From positions 62,001-126,000 of the forward strand of contig JAWZYV010012361.1 of the NCBI GenBank assembly GCA_038373885.1: a DNA stretch of 64,000 nt. Reading direction: 5' to 3'. The notes under the pieces are model-generated. The model saw only the letters and a list, made by a program, of their open reading frames with translations. It ran no database searches and was not told where the DNA came from. The first letter of the stretch is position 1; every line of letters begins with the position of its first letter. The stretch comes from Cheiracanthium punctorium. Its lineage: Eukaryota > Arthropoda > Arachnida > Araneae > Cheiracanthiidae. Shown piece after piece: positions 41,721-52,680 of the stretch. The position numbers were made by a program, and so were the translations under genes.

Positions 41721-42184
41721 GGTCGGTTAGTTGGAAGACACGCAAGTTTGGGTTACGTGAGGCGCAATCAAAGAATGCATTGGTCTAAATGCTATAAAAA
41801 ATATTGTTCTCGGGGGGGGGGGTGTTAATACGTTTTTCTTACCACCACCCCCCCTTGCCGAATTTTTTTTAACATACAGTCCATATATTTTTCATTTTTT
41901 ACATAAAGATTATATCTATAAGGTGAGCTGAAAAACGCCACTTGGAAAAATAGGCCATGGTCTAGGGCCCCCAAAACTTTAGAGGGCAGTTGTTAAAATA
42001 GTTTAAGATAGAGTACTCAATCAAATTTACTTTTGGTAACAATGATATCAAATAAAAAATGTTAATATTAGCAGCAAAAAAAAAAAAAAAAAAAACTGAA
42101 AGATAAAATCACGTCGAATGCATCCCCCCTCAAAATATTCATCAACCCTCACCCTTAATTTTAGTTTTTCATGAATATGAAAGC
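41721..42184. other. Spacer with G/C and A homopolymer runs
   Basis: G run near 41811, C run near 41849 and A run near 42076. Possibly decayed hAT MITE cores, but no matching ends are visible. Confidence 0.4.
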
Positions 42185-42324
42185 CAGAGGCGTAGCCAGA
42201 GGGGGGATGAGGGGCTGCTGCCCCTCCCCCCGAAATGGGACCCTTTATTTAGCTTACAATTGAAACTTTAGCTTTAAATTTGATACCGAGCCCACCCCGA
42301 AATAAAATCCTGGCTACGCCACTG
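42185..42324. mobile_element. 140-bp hAT MITE, GGCGTAGCCAG family
   Basis: It starts CAGAGGCGTAGCCAGAGG and ends CCTGGCTACGCCACTG. The perfect duplication ATGAAAGC lies at 42177-42184 and 42325-42332. Confidence 0.95.
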
Positions 42325-43367
42325 ATGAAAGCGCAAGTTTATATTTCGTGCGTCTACACCCCTCCCCCCTTTCGCACTGTGCGCACTCCTTTTTCTGTAA
42401 AAAAAATCTTTAGTTACGCAGATCAATCACAAGTGAATTAAATTTTATTTCATAATAAAATAATACGTACTACTGGATTTTAAATAGTTTAGATTTTAAA
42501 GTATTTATAAACTTAAAAATAAGTAGAGATAATTTTTTTCAGTTTAGTTTTATCCCTGGTCAGTTTTTAATTACTTAAATTACCTTACATAAATAGTATC
42601 ACATTCATGTTTTATTCACTTTCTCAGTAACATGATAAGTTGAAAAAAATTGATAAGAAACTTTTGACATACGTTTTGAGTATATTTTTAATTTTCTAAG
42701 TACTTCGGCTTAACTATAAAATTAAATCCGAAAATTGTTTTTAGTGATGTGTATCCTTTTAAATGCTTTTTAAACATCTGGCTTTTATTTAATTTATTTG
42801 ACTTCATTTTAAAAGCTACCGGATGTATCATCATACTTTTATATGTTTTCGTATTACTCTTCCCCCGCCCCCCCACACACAAAAAATAAAGTTAAAAAAA
42901 AACTTTTCTAAACTATCGTTTTCTCATCATTATTCCCGTTGTAATCAAAATACAACAGAACTTTACAGTGTAAAATAATCTGTACATATAATACGTGCTT
43001 TCTTGTAGATTAGGCATTAGGAATTAACAGAATTTCTTTTTGATTTTTACACAAACAAACACTTTCTCTTTTAAATGATCAGTTAAAGAAATAATTAAAT
43101 TCTTTACATAACTTAATTGATTAAATTCATTATAATTTATCAACTATTTCATTTGGTTGTTTTGTTGTACAAGAGTCAGAATTGATAATTCAGAATCGGC
43201 TCTACACATTTACCATGCACGTTCATCGCGTATAAATGTTTTTATAAGAATCAACTGATAAGGTTTATTCTAATTCATGGTAATTTATCTTGTTGGTTCT
43301 TCGGTTTTAAATAATAATTATTAGAATAATGAATGATTTATAACTGTAACTCTACATATAGATATTT
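42325..43367. other. AT-rich stretch, no gene recognised
   Basis: No coding similarity. The 64-aa minus frame 42688-42882 has no recognisable domain. Confidence 0.45.
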
Positions 43368-43990
43368 ATTTCTGAAAATATTCAATTTAAACATTGCTAC
43401 TGTTACTTTAAAGATGCAAATATATTCATAATATATATTTTCCAGAATTAAGTTAGTCAATCGGAAATAACTTCTTAAAAAAAATTCTTTAAATCAAATG
43501 TTAGTGTAATATGTAATTTTCTAAAAAATTTTTCATTTCTAAATGCTATAAAAAGGAAGCTGGTTTTAAGGGAACCTTTTTAAAGGAAACTGGTCTAAAA
43601 TTATTTAAAACTCATTTCTTAACATGTCAAATATTGGTTATAAATAACTGTGATCAAAATTAACAGTTTTGATCGAATAGTTTTAATAATAATACTTTTA
43701 TTATTATTGACATTGCATGGTGTATTGCCCCTCACCAAATTTGATAAAACATACCTCTAAGCCTTTTTATGAGAAAGGCTGAAATTTTGTACATCGCCTC
43801 ATTAATGCGTGGTGAGGCATTTTACTTATTGGGAATTTTTGTAAGAGGGCTGTATACAAAAAAAATTGGTATATATTTACATTTAAGTTCTGAAAATTTT
43901 ATTCGATACCATAAAGTAACTTTGTTATTTATTCTGTCTGTGATCAATACTTAAAGAAGAAATCCCTAGGTCAGTGTTTATAGGACAACC
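43368..43990 (-). repeat. Dispersed repeat, copy 2 of an inverted pair
   Basis: Inverted partner of 34545-35190, aligned along nearly its whole length, including TGACCTAGGGATTTCTTCTT on the complement and the ATTGGGAATTTTTGTAAGAG fold-back-arm section. Confidence 0.75.
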
Positions 43991-44089
43991 TCTATAATAG
44001 GATTGGAAATAATAATAATTTTTATTTAATACTAAAACCTCTTTACTAAAAGTGTAAATTATCATGAAAGTTATTTTGATTTTGTAGTT

Positions 44090-44215
44090 AAGGCAGATCT
44101 TATTAAGGGATGCCTTGATCTTATTAAGGGAGGACTTTTTGAGGGGTTTTACCGCGTATTCACGTTACGCACGGAGAAAACAGCCGCGCGGTAGCCATAA
44201 CCCTGGACTTACAAC
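44090..44215 (-). mobile_element. SINE body, inverted
   Basis: The complement contains GTTTTCTCCGTGCGTAACGT, GAATACGCGGTAAAACCCC, AAAAAGTCCTCCC and AGATCTGCCTTAAC, in the same order as the SINE at 38645. AAGGGATGCCTTGATCTTAT / AAGGGAGGAC text is partly duplicated. Confidence 0.6.
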
Positions 44216-44849
44216 CGTTTACCAAATTGTCATGAAATCAGTAAAAAGTAATTATTCTATGACGTAAACGGTTTCGATTAAAGAAATGCTTTTAAAGCTT
44301 TGTAAGATAAACTTACATAAAAAAAGCTTTCTCCTCATTATAAAGCTATTAAATTTTTTCATAGCAAGCTTTTAAAAAACATGCTGAAATACGCGAGAAA
44401 TGCGATATACAAATTATAAAGGTAAATTATCAAATATTGAACTTTATATATGATTAAAAGACGATAAGAAAAAAGGGATAACAATAAATCTATTATAACA
44501 ATTAATATAACTTAATGCAAACATATGAGACTTACTTAATTATGAAAATGGAAAACATTATTCACTTTTAGTCACCAAATAAAATCCTTTTTGCATAAAA
44601 TATTTTGTAGTTCATTAAAAAATTAAAATAAATGAATAAATAAATAAAAGTTTTAAAGAAACCCTATTATCCATGAAGTACATAAAACCAGTACAACAGA
44701 TTGGAAATGAGAAATGTTTACCAAGTGCTTAAAAAAGTAACGTTTAAATTAAACAACCTTGACAGTGGACAATTTTATTTAAATATTTTGTAAAGACGCA
44801 GACTGAAGTTTCTTTTTGCATTTTTAAGTGGAACGATTAAAAGACCCGT
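44216..44849. other. AT-rich spacer, nothing recognised
   Basis: No coding frame or repeat boundary seen. Confidence 0.4.
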
Positions 44850-45590
44850 GAAACAAAATTTTAAAATGAAAAAATTTTGAGACGAAGTTGTTGGGGGGGG
44901 GGGAGGGGGACACGTGCCCCCCCCCACCGATATACGTCTATGGTTCAAATGTATTACTTTCTTAGGAAAACCTAATAACAAGAGCCTTTTAAGGAAGGCG
45001 GAAGGCTTATCGCTGCTCCCAGACCTACTGAAATTTTGCAGGAACACATGAAGATTTGATGGGCGGGGGGGGGGTGGCACATATTTAATTTAAGAGCAGA
45101 ATAGGAAGTTTTAAATTTTGAAACAAATGTTTGTTTAAAAGATTTTGAAATGAAGTTGGGGGGGGCACTTGCCCCCTTGTGCCCCCCCCCTGACTATAGA
45201 GCTATGATTCTTATGTTTTATACGCTTACAGCAATACCTACTAATCAATAAAATAAAAGTTTTTTTTTTTAATTTTCAAACAAATGTTTATGTAACAAAT
45301 TTTTTGAGACGAAGTTGGGAGGGACACGTGACCCCTTGTGCCCTCCCTGGTGACGCTTTTCCTATGGCTCATATGTTATATGCTTAGAAAAACCTAATAG
45401 CAATAGCTTTCTCAGAGGTTTACCACTCACAGACTTGCTGAACTGAAAATTTACCCCTTTACTCCAAAACAAAAGTAATTTGGACATAAGATCCAATTAC
45501 CTTTCTCGTGTACATTACAAAACAAAGAATGTTTATGTCCGGTATTTAGTAAAAGTTAATCATATGGGCGTTCTTACCGTTCGCTTTTTT
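44850..45590 (+). repeat. Dispersed repeat with G/C homopolymer runs (copy 2)
   Basis: Inverted counterpart of 28127-28690. It contains three degenerate tandem blocks (about 44860, 45130 and 45290), each with TTTTGARAYGAAGTTG followed by a G run and a complementary C run. The 101-aa minus frame 44775-45080 is a by-product. Confidence 0.72.
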
Positions 45591-45961
45591 CTGCCTTATT
45601 CCTTATTTCTGTTATCTCTGGAATCTATTTTCGGTCATCTCTGATCGGATCCACTCCTTTCTGCCAAATGGATCCGGAGTCGTTCCTCTCGGTCATCTCT
45701 GTCCGGGTGCACTTCTTTCTGCCAAATGGATCCGAAGTCGTTCCTCTCGGTCATCTCTGTCCGGGTGCACTTCTTTCTGCCAAATGGATCCCAAGTCATT
45801 CCTCTCGGTCATCTCGGTCCGGACCGGTTCCGATTTCGGACCGAAAGGAACGGGTCCGGACCCGTTCCTTTTCCTTGGAGTGGATCCAAAAGGACCGGGC
45901 CCGAAGGAGTCGGTCCTTCAGAGGAGCGGATCCTCAAAAGGACCGACTTTACCCACCACTA
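45591..45961. mobile_element. hAT right end with a 58-bp tandem repeat
   Basis: The right terminus reads GGACCGACTTTACCCACCAC followed by TA, ending at 45961, a hAT-style end. Inside are GGTCCGGACC palindromes and a 58-bp unit repeated three times (GCCAAATGGATCC at 45663, 45721 and 45779) plus a partial unit before. The left terminus is not found. Frames of 102, 78 and 76 aa here exist only because 58 is not a multiple of three, so successive units open in different frames. Confidence 0.65.
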
Positions 45962-46139
45962 GTGAAGAGAAGGTAGGTGTAGAGAAAAAACTTGACGTGA
46001 TCGAAGAAAACTAACAGCAGTTTTATAATCAGTGTACCCATTGGACTCTAAAACAGCTTAAAAATCGAACTCAACAGAAATTATGTTAAAAATTGTTCCC
46101 CAGTGTAATTAGTGTTTGTAGTATCAGTACTGCATGTTT

Positions 46140-47145
46140 GAACGTCTTTCTATAACACAAGGAAAAGTGCATTTTTCGTCAAAAATTACAAAATTTGAAG
46201 TGTGATGCGGATGCAGAAGATATTATTTGATTCAAATAGCAATGTACACGTGCCTTATTGAACGCAGTGGGTTCTCTTTCCGCAAAATTAGAATAACAAC
46301 CGTAAAAAATAATTCTGCTTTTTACGCCGATCAAAAAGTAGCAATTTTCAGCCGAATTCCAAAAATTGAAGCCCGATGTGGAGGCAGAAGATATTATCCA
46401 ATCGCAATAATACAGGGTGTGTCACAATTCCCTCCCAAGTTTGGCAGGCTTAAAAAATATATTACCAATACAGCCACAAAGTTGACTTTATTGGATAAAG
46501 AAATGTTAAAGTTTTGTTTCATAAATGTTCAACGAAAGAACCTTTCGTTATATGGCAGATATCAAGTCTAAAGTTAAAATCTTCATTCACCACACTCATT
46601 TTAACATGTCACGATCAATGGTAGCGAATGCGGGTGTGGTCCTTTGGCGTAAATCTCTTTAATCAGGAGGCATAGGGGGTACGAGCACACGATATTTTAT
46701 ATAACAGCATAAAAAAATCGCGTGCAGTTCGCTCCGGAGAGCAAGGAGGCGACGGAAGAAGGCAATTGTCGGCGTCGGAACCTCGACCAATCCCGCGACG
46801 AGGAAGCTCGTTATTTGGGAAACAAAATTTTCAATGTTTCTTTCTCCAGTAAGTCAACTTTGTTGCTGTATTGGTAACACATTATTTTTTAAAAGCCTTC
46901 CAAACCTGGGAGGGCATTGCGACGCACCCTGTATATATATATACATACAGGAAGCTCGTTATTTGTGAAACAAAACTTGTAATGTTTCTTTCTCCAATGA
47001 AGTCGACATTGTTGCTGTATTGGTAATATATTATTTTTCATAATCCTTCCAACCCGGGAGGGAATTGTGGCACACCCTGTATTTTACACCGTTTTTATTG
47101 AATCTACAGAGAACCCTTTCCGCACTATTAGAATAGATATTTAAA
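46140..47145 (-). repeat. Dispersed repeat of the 22575 family, interrupted by a mariner-type MITE
   Basis: Positions 46150-46411 and 47082-47145 on the complement reproduce 22575-22925. The break falls at TATA-like sequence inside GGTGTAAAATA. The interrupting DNA is 46413-47079. Confidence 0.75.
46413..46931. mobile_element. Mariner-type MITE with CAGGGTGTGTCACAATTCCC ends
   Basis: TA flanks at 46411-46412 and 46932-46933. The left end CAGGGTGTGTCACAATTCCC and right end GGGCATTGCGACGCACCCTG are inverted repeats, with AAAGTTGACTTTATT against AAGTCAACTTTGTT further in. An extra right-arm copy follows at about 46948-47079 and ends GGCACACCCTG before TA, so the right side has been duplicated. 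The 114-aa frame 46227-46571 spans repeat and MITE and is not a gene. Confidence 0.82.
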
Positions 47146-47169
47146 AAAAAACGGCCTACCCTAATATAT

Positions 47170-47365
47170 AAAAATATGAAGGAATGGGCAGCCGGTCGAG
47201 CGGGGCACTCGCTTTCAGCCCTGAGTTGGGATCGCTCTTTGCTGCCGCGCTCGTTAGGGCTGTACTCTGGCCACTGCTCATTTTTAATCCGCGGCGAGGC
47301 ACAGGGGCAGTCCCGATCCCCCGAGGCTGTGGCTGTTGATGTAAAATAAACATTCCTGGTTTAGA
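47170..47365 (+). mobile_element. Second tRNA-like SINE type
   Basis: GCAGCCGGTCGAGCGGGGC, ACTCGCTTTCAGCCCTGAG and TTGGGATCGCTC resemble the A box, anticodon arm and B box of a type II (leucine/serine-like) tRNA. A GC-rich body follows, distinct from the 38645 SINE. The GC content contrasts sharply with the flanks. Confidence 0.5.
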
Positions 47366-48249
47366 ACATATTGTATTTGAATAGCACTTCGCGCAGATTT
47401 ATGTGTGGCTACACAGGGCACAAAAAATCCGCTCTCGACGGTGTTTACACTTTTAATACCTAGAGTCACATGATTTCTAAGCTAATCACATGTTTCAAAA
47501 AGGTGCAGTTACTGGCTATTAAAATGTCTGGATCTCATAATCCTGGAAATTCTTGAGAGCTGTGGTGATTATGAGATGGGAGAACTAGGGGGAAATATCA
47601 ATTCTCTTTTTATTAAATTTAGTTCCCCAGACAAATTTTTTGTTTTAAAACGAAACGCCCCCTGAGCTAATTGAAAAATTGACATTTGAGAAGATATATT
47701 TTATGGGCTACCACGTTGTCTATATATATAAAAGGGAAGAGTTTGTTTGTTTGTTTGTTCGCTATACGCGTCCAGATATTTCGACGTATCTGGACCAAAT
47801 TTGGAACGCTGACTAAATAGGACAAGAGAAAGCTAATGCCGTAACAATGAAATTAATCGGATTAATAGTTATTGAGTTATTTTATGTTTTGTAAGGTTTT
47901 TGGCCATTTTTCTCGCATTTTACGTTATCGCGAGCTAAATTTCTGTCCGAATACTATATTTTTTTATATCATCGGAAACTACAGCGTTTTCCTTTTCAAA
48001 TACAATTTGTTACAAAATCGTACTTACATTTGCCGATTTTGGGGAATTTTTTAAAGGAAATACTGTTTCGAAGAAAATGTACTGCTTTTAAAAATATGCT
48101 ATTTTTAAACTGGCGCATCGAAAAACCTAATGGGCAAAAATTTTCCATCTTTTTACCGTTGATTGAACATTTATTTCTCCCTCTTTTAAATTCTGAACCA
48201 AGCAGAAATGTTTATTAGATTTTTTAATATGATTTTTTTTTCTGGAAAG

Positions 48250-48540
48250 ATCACAGGTTAAAATTTTCTCCGGACTCTCCCCGGCGAGAGAATTACAGGG
48301 GGAATAATGCAACGCGTTAGATGAAAGCTCATTGGCAGAAGCGTTACCAAGGCAACTGACGTCAGACTGGAGAGATGGGCTCTCCGGTGTCAACAAGAAG
48401 TTCATAGCGCGCAATTTGAGCCCGTTCGCGTGTCACCTGCAGAAAATAAAAGCTATTGTTCTAAGGATGGCGACTTTAAGGAGTTTTGAAGATTGCCCAA
48501 GGCTGTTGGCAGGGCCCGATTAACCTCTGAAGTGAGGGGA
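48250..48540. other. Balanced-composition segment inside the Helitron-like element
   Basis: Contains TGACGTCAGAC (CRE-like) and two overlapping frames (48127-48414 minus, 48332-48523 plus) without recognisable domains. Helitrons often capture host fragments, so captured DNA is one explanation. Confidence 0.3.
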
Positions 48541-49390
48541 AGCTCAGTCTCATTTCGGGTCCCCCATCACCTTTTTGTTTGGGAAAAGTAAAGTTTTAAT
48601 GATTTTCTTTCATAAAAATATTTTATTCATAAAAAAGAAATTTCATTGATTTAATTAGTTCTAATGATTTCCTTTGAAAAAAGCATTTTATTCATTAATT
48701 TGAAAATTTCTTTTGATAAAAATATTTTATTCATTAATCTTCATAATAGTTTAGTTCATTGTAACGAGATTTTACAGTATTTTTGAAATTACTTTAAACA
48801 TTAACAAATAACTAAATAACATTTCATTACCTTACTGGAACATTAAACTTTATTAATTTAGTCCTATTTTTCATTAGGCATGGCTTTTTTCAGGAACTTT
48901 TTGTTTGTTTTGATGAGATCATAAAAATCACAACACAGAAGTTGAGAATTAATTTTGACATTTAGAAGATGTTTAACCATGGGCGCCGGCAGCATAGGGC
49001 AAGGGGGGGGGCAATGCCCAAGGTCGTTCTTGCACTTGAAAGGAGAACCCGTCAGAAATAAACAAACATGCGGGATTTATTTGAAATCGTTGCATTAGGA
49101 AGTGTGACTCCTAAAGAATTTGAAGATAATATTTTACACGGATTATGAATTCCTCGAGAAGATAGTTACTAAATAATTAGAGCCTCATAAAATATTTATA
49201 AATAAATTAAACCCACTGCGAACATTACATCTAAACAAACCTAGATTTTTAATAAAATAATTATAAAAACCTGGATTTTTAATTAATCTATCATTATTTA
49301 AGTTCTTGTCTACTGTATATATGCCCAATGATTTGCCTCCAGTGATTCTTACTGGATTTGAAATAAAAAATAATTAGTTTATGAGGTGCG

Positions 49391-49970
49391 CAAGTATTCG
49401 TGATAAATGACTATTAGAACACAACAGGCAGAAGGAGAGAAACCTGGCTACATCCAATTCTCGGGAACCTCTGTACGCTGGCAAGTCCACTGTTCATTTC
49501 CTTTTTTTTTTTTTTTTTTTTTTCGTTGCTGCGGGAAGTCCCGTGTACCTTTTTTTTATCATTGCAGCTGGAGGATTCACATTCCTTCCCTTTACAATCT
49601 CATACCGACGACTGGATTCTATTTGTTTTTAGTAGTTGCTTAAGTATTAGCGATAAAAGACTGTTAGAACACAGACAGGTAGAATTGGAGAAGCCTAGCC
49701 ACGTTCAATTCACGGTAACCTCTGTAAGCTATCAGGTGCCGTGTTCTTTGTCATTGTTGTTGTTATTGTTGTTGCAGCAGCGGGAAGTCACATGTCCTTT
49801 TTTTATCATTGTAGCGGTAGGATTCACATTCAAGCCTAGCCACGTCTAATTCTGAGTAACCTCTGTACGCTATCAGGTGCCTACTTCATTATTTTTTCGT
49901 TGAAGCGGGAAGTCCCATGTCCTTTTTTTTATCATTGAATCGTGAGGATTCACATTCCTTCCCTTCACAA
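49391..49970 (+). repeat. Three degenerate tandem units near the Helitron-like 3' end
   Basis: Each unit holds GGTAACCTCTGTACGCTATC-like text, a T- or TTG-rich run, GCGGGAAGTCCCRTG and ATTCACATTC. Starts are near 49391, 49640 and 49835. Lengths shrink from about 250 to about 135 bp. The middle unit has a (TTG)n stretch where the first has a T run. Frames at 49407 and 49526 fall in these units. Confidence 0.7.
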
Positions 49971-50184
49971 TCTATATATAAGGTCAATGGGCATTTCCCT
50001 TCCATTGCACGGGCAACGCCGGGCCATGCTGCTAGTTGATTAAAAGTCTCTTTCGCAGGGTTTTGGGGGTTATCTTTTATTGTTTGGAAATGCTTTTGTT
50101 ACTCCGCGCCCAAGCGGAGCCCCCGGGAAGGGAGGGGGAGAGTAGACAATTACAAGGCGAGCCTGGGTACTGAACGCGTGGAGG

Positions 50185-50426
50185 TGTTGTGTCGTCACAA
50201 GAGAGGATGGACTTTTCTCCGTTAAAAGCATTAGAATCATACGGAAAAGTAGAAGAAACTAAGATGTTTTGTGCCTTTTTTGGATACTAATGGTAAGTCA
50301 GCAATCTCTATTCTTAATAGGACATACTTTATAATAGTTATTAAGCTATAGAGTACATAAAAATATAAAATTGACGTATTTTGCGTTAGTTTTATTGATT
50401 TCTGTTCTTTTGTTCTAGCAATCACT
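50185..50426 (+). promoter_or_regulatory. Possible 5' region and intron of the THAP pseudogene
   Basis: CGTCACAAGAGAGGATGGA at about 50191 is followed by AATGGTAAGTCAGC (a donor-like GTAAGT at about 50294) and the acceptor-like site ending at 50418. The implied intron is about 125 bp. CGTCACAAGAGAGGATGGA is the inverted complement of TCCATCCTCTCTTGTGACG near 51650, so these may instead be terminal repeats of a THAP-coding transposon. Confidence 0.35.
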
Positions 50427-51246
50427 ATGCTTCCGTTTGCTGCGTCCCAGGCTGTAAGTAAAGCTAATTACAAAAGAGGAGAAAATGTAAAAGTTTTCAC
50501 TTTTCCTAAAAAACGAAGAAAAGCGGGCCGAATAGACTAAAAATACTCCAAGAAAAAATTGGTCCCCAGGAAAAAATACGTATGTTTGTATTGAGCAATT
50601 TCGAGATGAAGATCTTTTAAAAGACGATGCTATTTTAAAATCAGATGGGGCACTTTTAACTGTAAAAAGAAAGCATTATAAATTAGAACCGAATGCTATC
50701 CCGTGCATTTTTTCGAGCTTACCAGCCTATATATCCGATATTACCAAAAAACAAGAAAGAACTGATCCTACTAAAAGAAGAGAAAACGTTTAGGAAAAAG
50801 ATATTGAGGAAACCCCCAAAAAAATAATGCAAAGGAAAATATAAATTCTTTTGAAATTAAGAAATGTATAAAGAGTTTCATGGCAATTCTATGTTAAGAA
50901 AATTTCACCATTAATTATAAATTAAACGCAGATTCCCTTCCACTGCACATACCAAGTAGCTTAAGGTTCAATGCGGATCTCATGATTGATTTATTTATTA
51001 AAAAAAAAGAGAGAGAGAGAGAGAAATCTATTTGCTGGATACTTAGAAAAACAAAAATATAGAAGGTATTTATTAAAGAAATATTTCCAACTAAACGGTT
51101 TATCGGAATTGTTGAAAATTCTGAAATTAAGTATGAACACAGATTCGGAAATTAACTCAAAAAAGAAAATGTATTACTGCAATGCTAACAACAATAACAA
51201 AAAAGTATATGTATTACTGCAATATATTTTACATGAAAACCCCTGA
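50427..51246 (+). pseudogene. THAP-domain protein remnant, copy 2, with upstream splice acceptor
   Basis: ATG 50427 follows a pyrimidine-rich TTTCTGTTCTTTTGTTCTAG acceptor-like site. The reading gives YKRGENVKVFTFPKKRRKAG, a stop, then VCLYEQFRDEDLLK, SDGALLTVKRKHYKLEPNA and PCIFSSLPAYISDITKK. The zinc-ligand cysteines at the start are partly lost (SQ where the CxxC should be). Basic KQERTDPTKRREN follows, then frameshifts, and the 86-aa frame 50986-51246 (YLEKQKYRRYLLKKYFQLNG) may be the next part of the protein. It is better preserved than the copy at 33593. Whether it was a transposase or a host-type THAP protein cannot be told. Confidence 0.7.
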
Positions 51247-51589
51247 GAGCATTTAGGCAGTTTTACATATTCAAGAGTTATACTCACTAATTTTTAAAAA
51301 TATTTAATTATGTATATTTTAAATGTCTCAATGTGATATTTGAAAGTCTTATTTAGAAAAAACTAAAGCAAACACTTGTAGTGCTTTCATGAAAAACTTT
51401 ATAGTATTTGTAAGGTTTGGGTAATAAACGCTTTTACTTTTTATTTTCTTGTTTTTTGTGCTTTAATTGCTTCTAATAAAATTTGACATTAGGAGTCTGT
51501 ATAACATAATTATATATAGTATGTATTGTACAAGTTTTTAAAATATTAATTCTGGAAATTTCTGATTATATTCCTCCTGCTACTAGTGT

Positions 51590-52205
51590 TTATTGACATT
51601 ATTGATCAGATTTCTTCCATAGAATTCAATACAAACTCTTTGAAATTCCATCCTCTCTTGTGACGTCACGAAATGCCTTAAGATGACTATTTATGAATCT
51701 GGCTATTTTTAACATCAATTCTTTTAAAAAGCTTATTAAAACGAAGCAAAACTAAATAATGTATTTCAGTTTTTAAGTAAAATTAATAAAAATTGTTATT
51801 TTTACTTAAAAATGTATTTACTTTTACTTACTTAAAAATATGACTTTATGCTTATACAACGTATAAATTTAATCCATATACATATTATTTTAGATAAATG
51901 ATAACATTGAGTAACCATTATATTATTTAGAATGTATTTGCTAGCCCGAAATGCAAAACATACTGCATACAATGCTGAAACTGCTTTAAATTCAGTACCA
52001 ATTTATTTCATTAATTTCTGACAAAAAATATTGTTGATTCACTATTATTTAAGAACAAAGTGTTGTAAAACGAAAATGCTATTTCAATGCGTCATAAAAA
52101 ATTAAGCTACTCGTATTTATTGGCATTATTAATTCCATTTCTTCCATTGAACTCAATGCAAACTGTTCCAAATCCCATCCTTTCTTGTGACGTCACGAAA
52201 ACCAG
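51590..52205 (+). repeat. Direct repeats ending in TTGTGACGTCACGAAA
   Basis: About 51590-51672 and 52113-52200 share CATTATT, TTTCTTCCAT, AATTCAATRCAAACT-like text, CCATCCTYTCTTGTGACG and TCACGAAA. A partial inverted counterpart is near 50191. The 66- and 69-aa frames around 52087-52393 are not supported. Confidence 0.6.
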
Positions 52206-52439
52206 TACCCAGACCCCCTCTTGCATTCTCCTCTCTCTTCAGTCGCGGCGACCCCGGCCCAAGCCTCATCTTGGGTGCAGACTTCATCACAAGTGATAGC
52301 TGATGCTACCAAGTGACAGATAGAGAGGCGTGATCTGGGTTGGGAATTATGCGTAATGCCATGTGGCTTACGAAAAGAGATACACAGTTTCAACTCTAGG
52401 AGTGATATCTTTTCAGTTTAGCTCCTACTATATTAACCT

Positions 52440-52680
52440 AGGGCTCTATTCTGCCATGTTCCTTTAAGTGAACGTTCAATTTTGAGACGTCATCGAAAAC
52501 CTATCCTTACCGCGCACTACTTAACGAGCGTTCGAAAAGTTGGTATTCTGGAGGAACATCAAACGAACGTTCGAAACAGACCACAGCGTGCGAAATCCGG
52601 AGCAAGTTCCATTCGGTTCGTCCCACAACATTGATGTCACACAAACATTCGTGATTATTTTTGCGTCACTTCCTATTGAT
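52440..52680. repeat. Segment rich in GAACGTTC palindromes, possible MITE
   Basis: TGAACGTTCA (about 52469), GAGCGTTCGAA (about 52528) and CGAACGTTCG (about 52564) recur within 110 bp in sequence less AT-rich than its flanks. GGGCTCTATTCTGCCATG at the left could be a terminal sequence but I find no partner. Confidence 0.35.

Larger units (their letters stand above)
47719..50035 (+). mobile_element. Helitron-like non-autonomous element
   Basis: The left end reads TCTATATATATAAAAGGGAA followed by TTTGTTTGTTTGTTCG. The right end reads GGGCAACGCCGGGCCATGCT then GCTAG, followed by T. TC at the 5' end, CTAG followed by T at the 3' end and a GC-rich hairpin-capable stretch just inside the 3' end are Helitron features. 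No inverted repeats or target duplication are seen. The base before TC is G rather than A, a departure from the usual A-T insertion site. No Rep/helicase is encoded. An internal segment, 48250-48540, is less AT-rich and may be captured sequence. Confidence 0.55.

Noticed and set aside
45668..46014. Three overlapping proline/serine-rich frames (76-102 aa)
   Set aside because: They are the same 58-bp tandem repeat read in different frames inside a hAT terminal region.
46227..46571. 114-aa frame as a gene
   Set aside because: It starts in a dispersed repeat and ends in a mariner-type MITE, so it is a junction artefact.
47170..47250. Functional leucine/serine-type tRNA gene
   Set aside because: The arms do not close into a cloverleaf; it looks like the head of a SINE.
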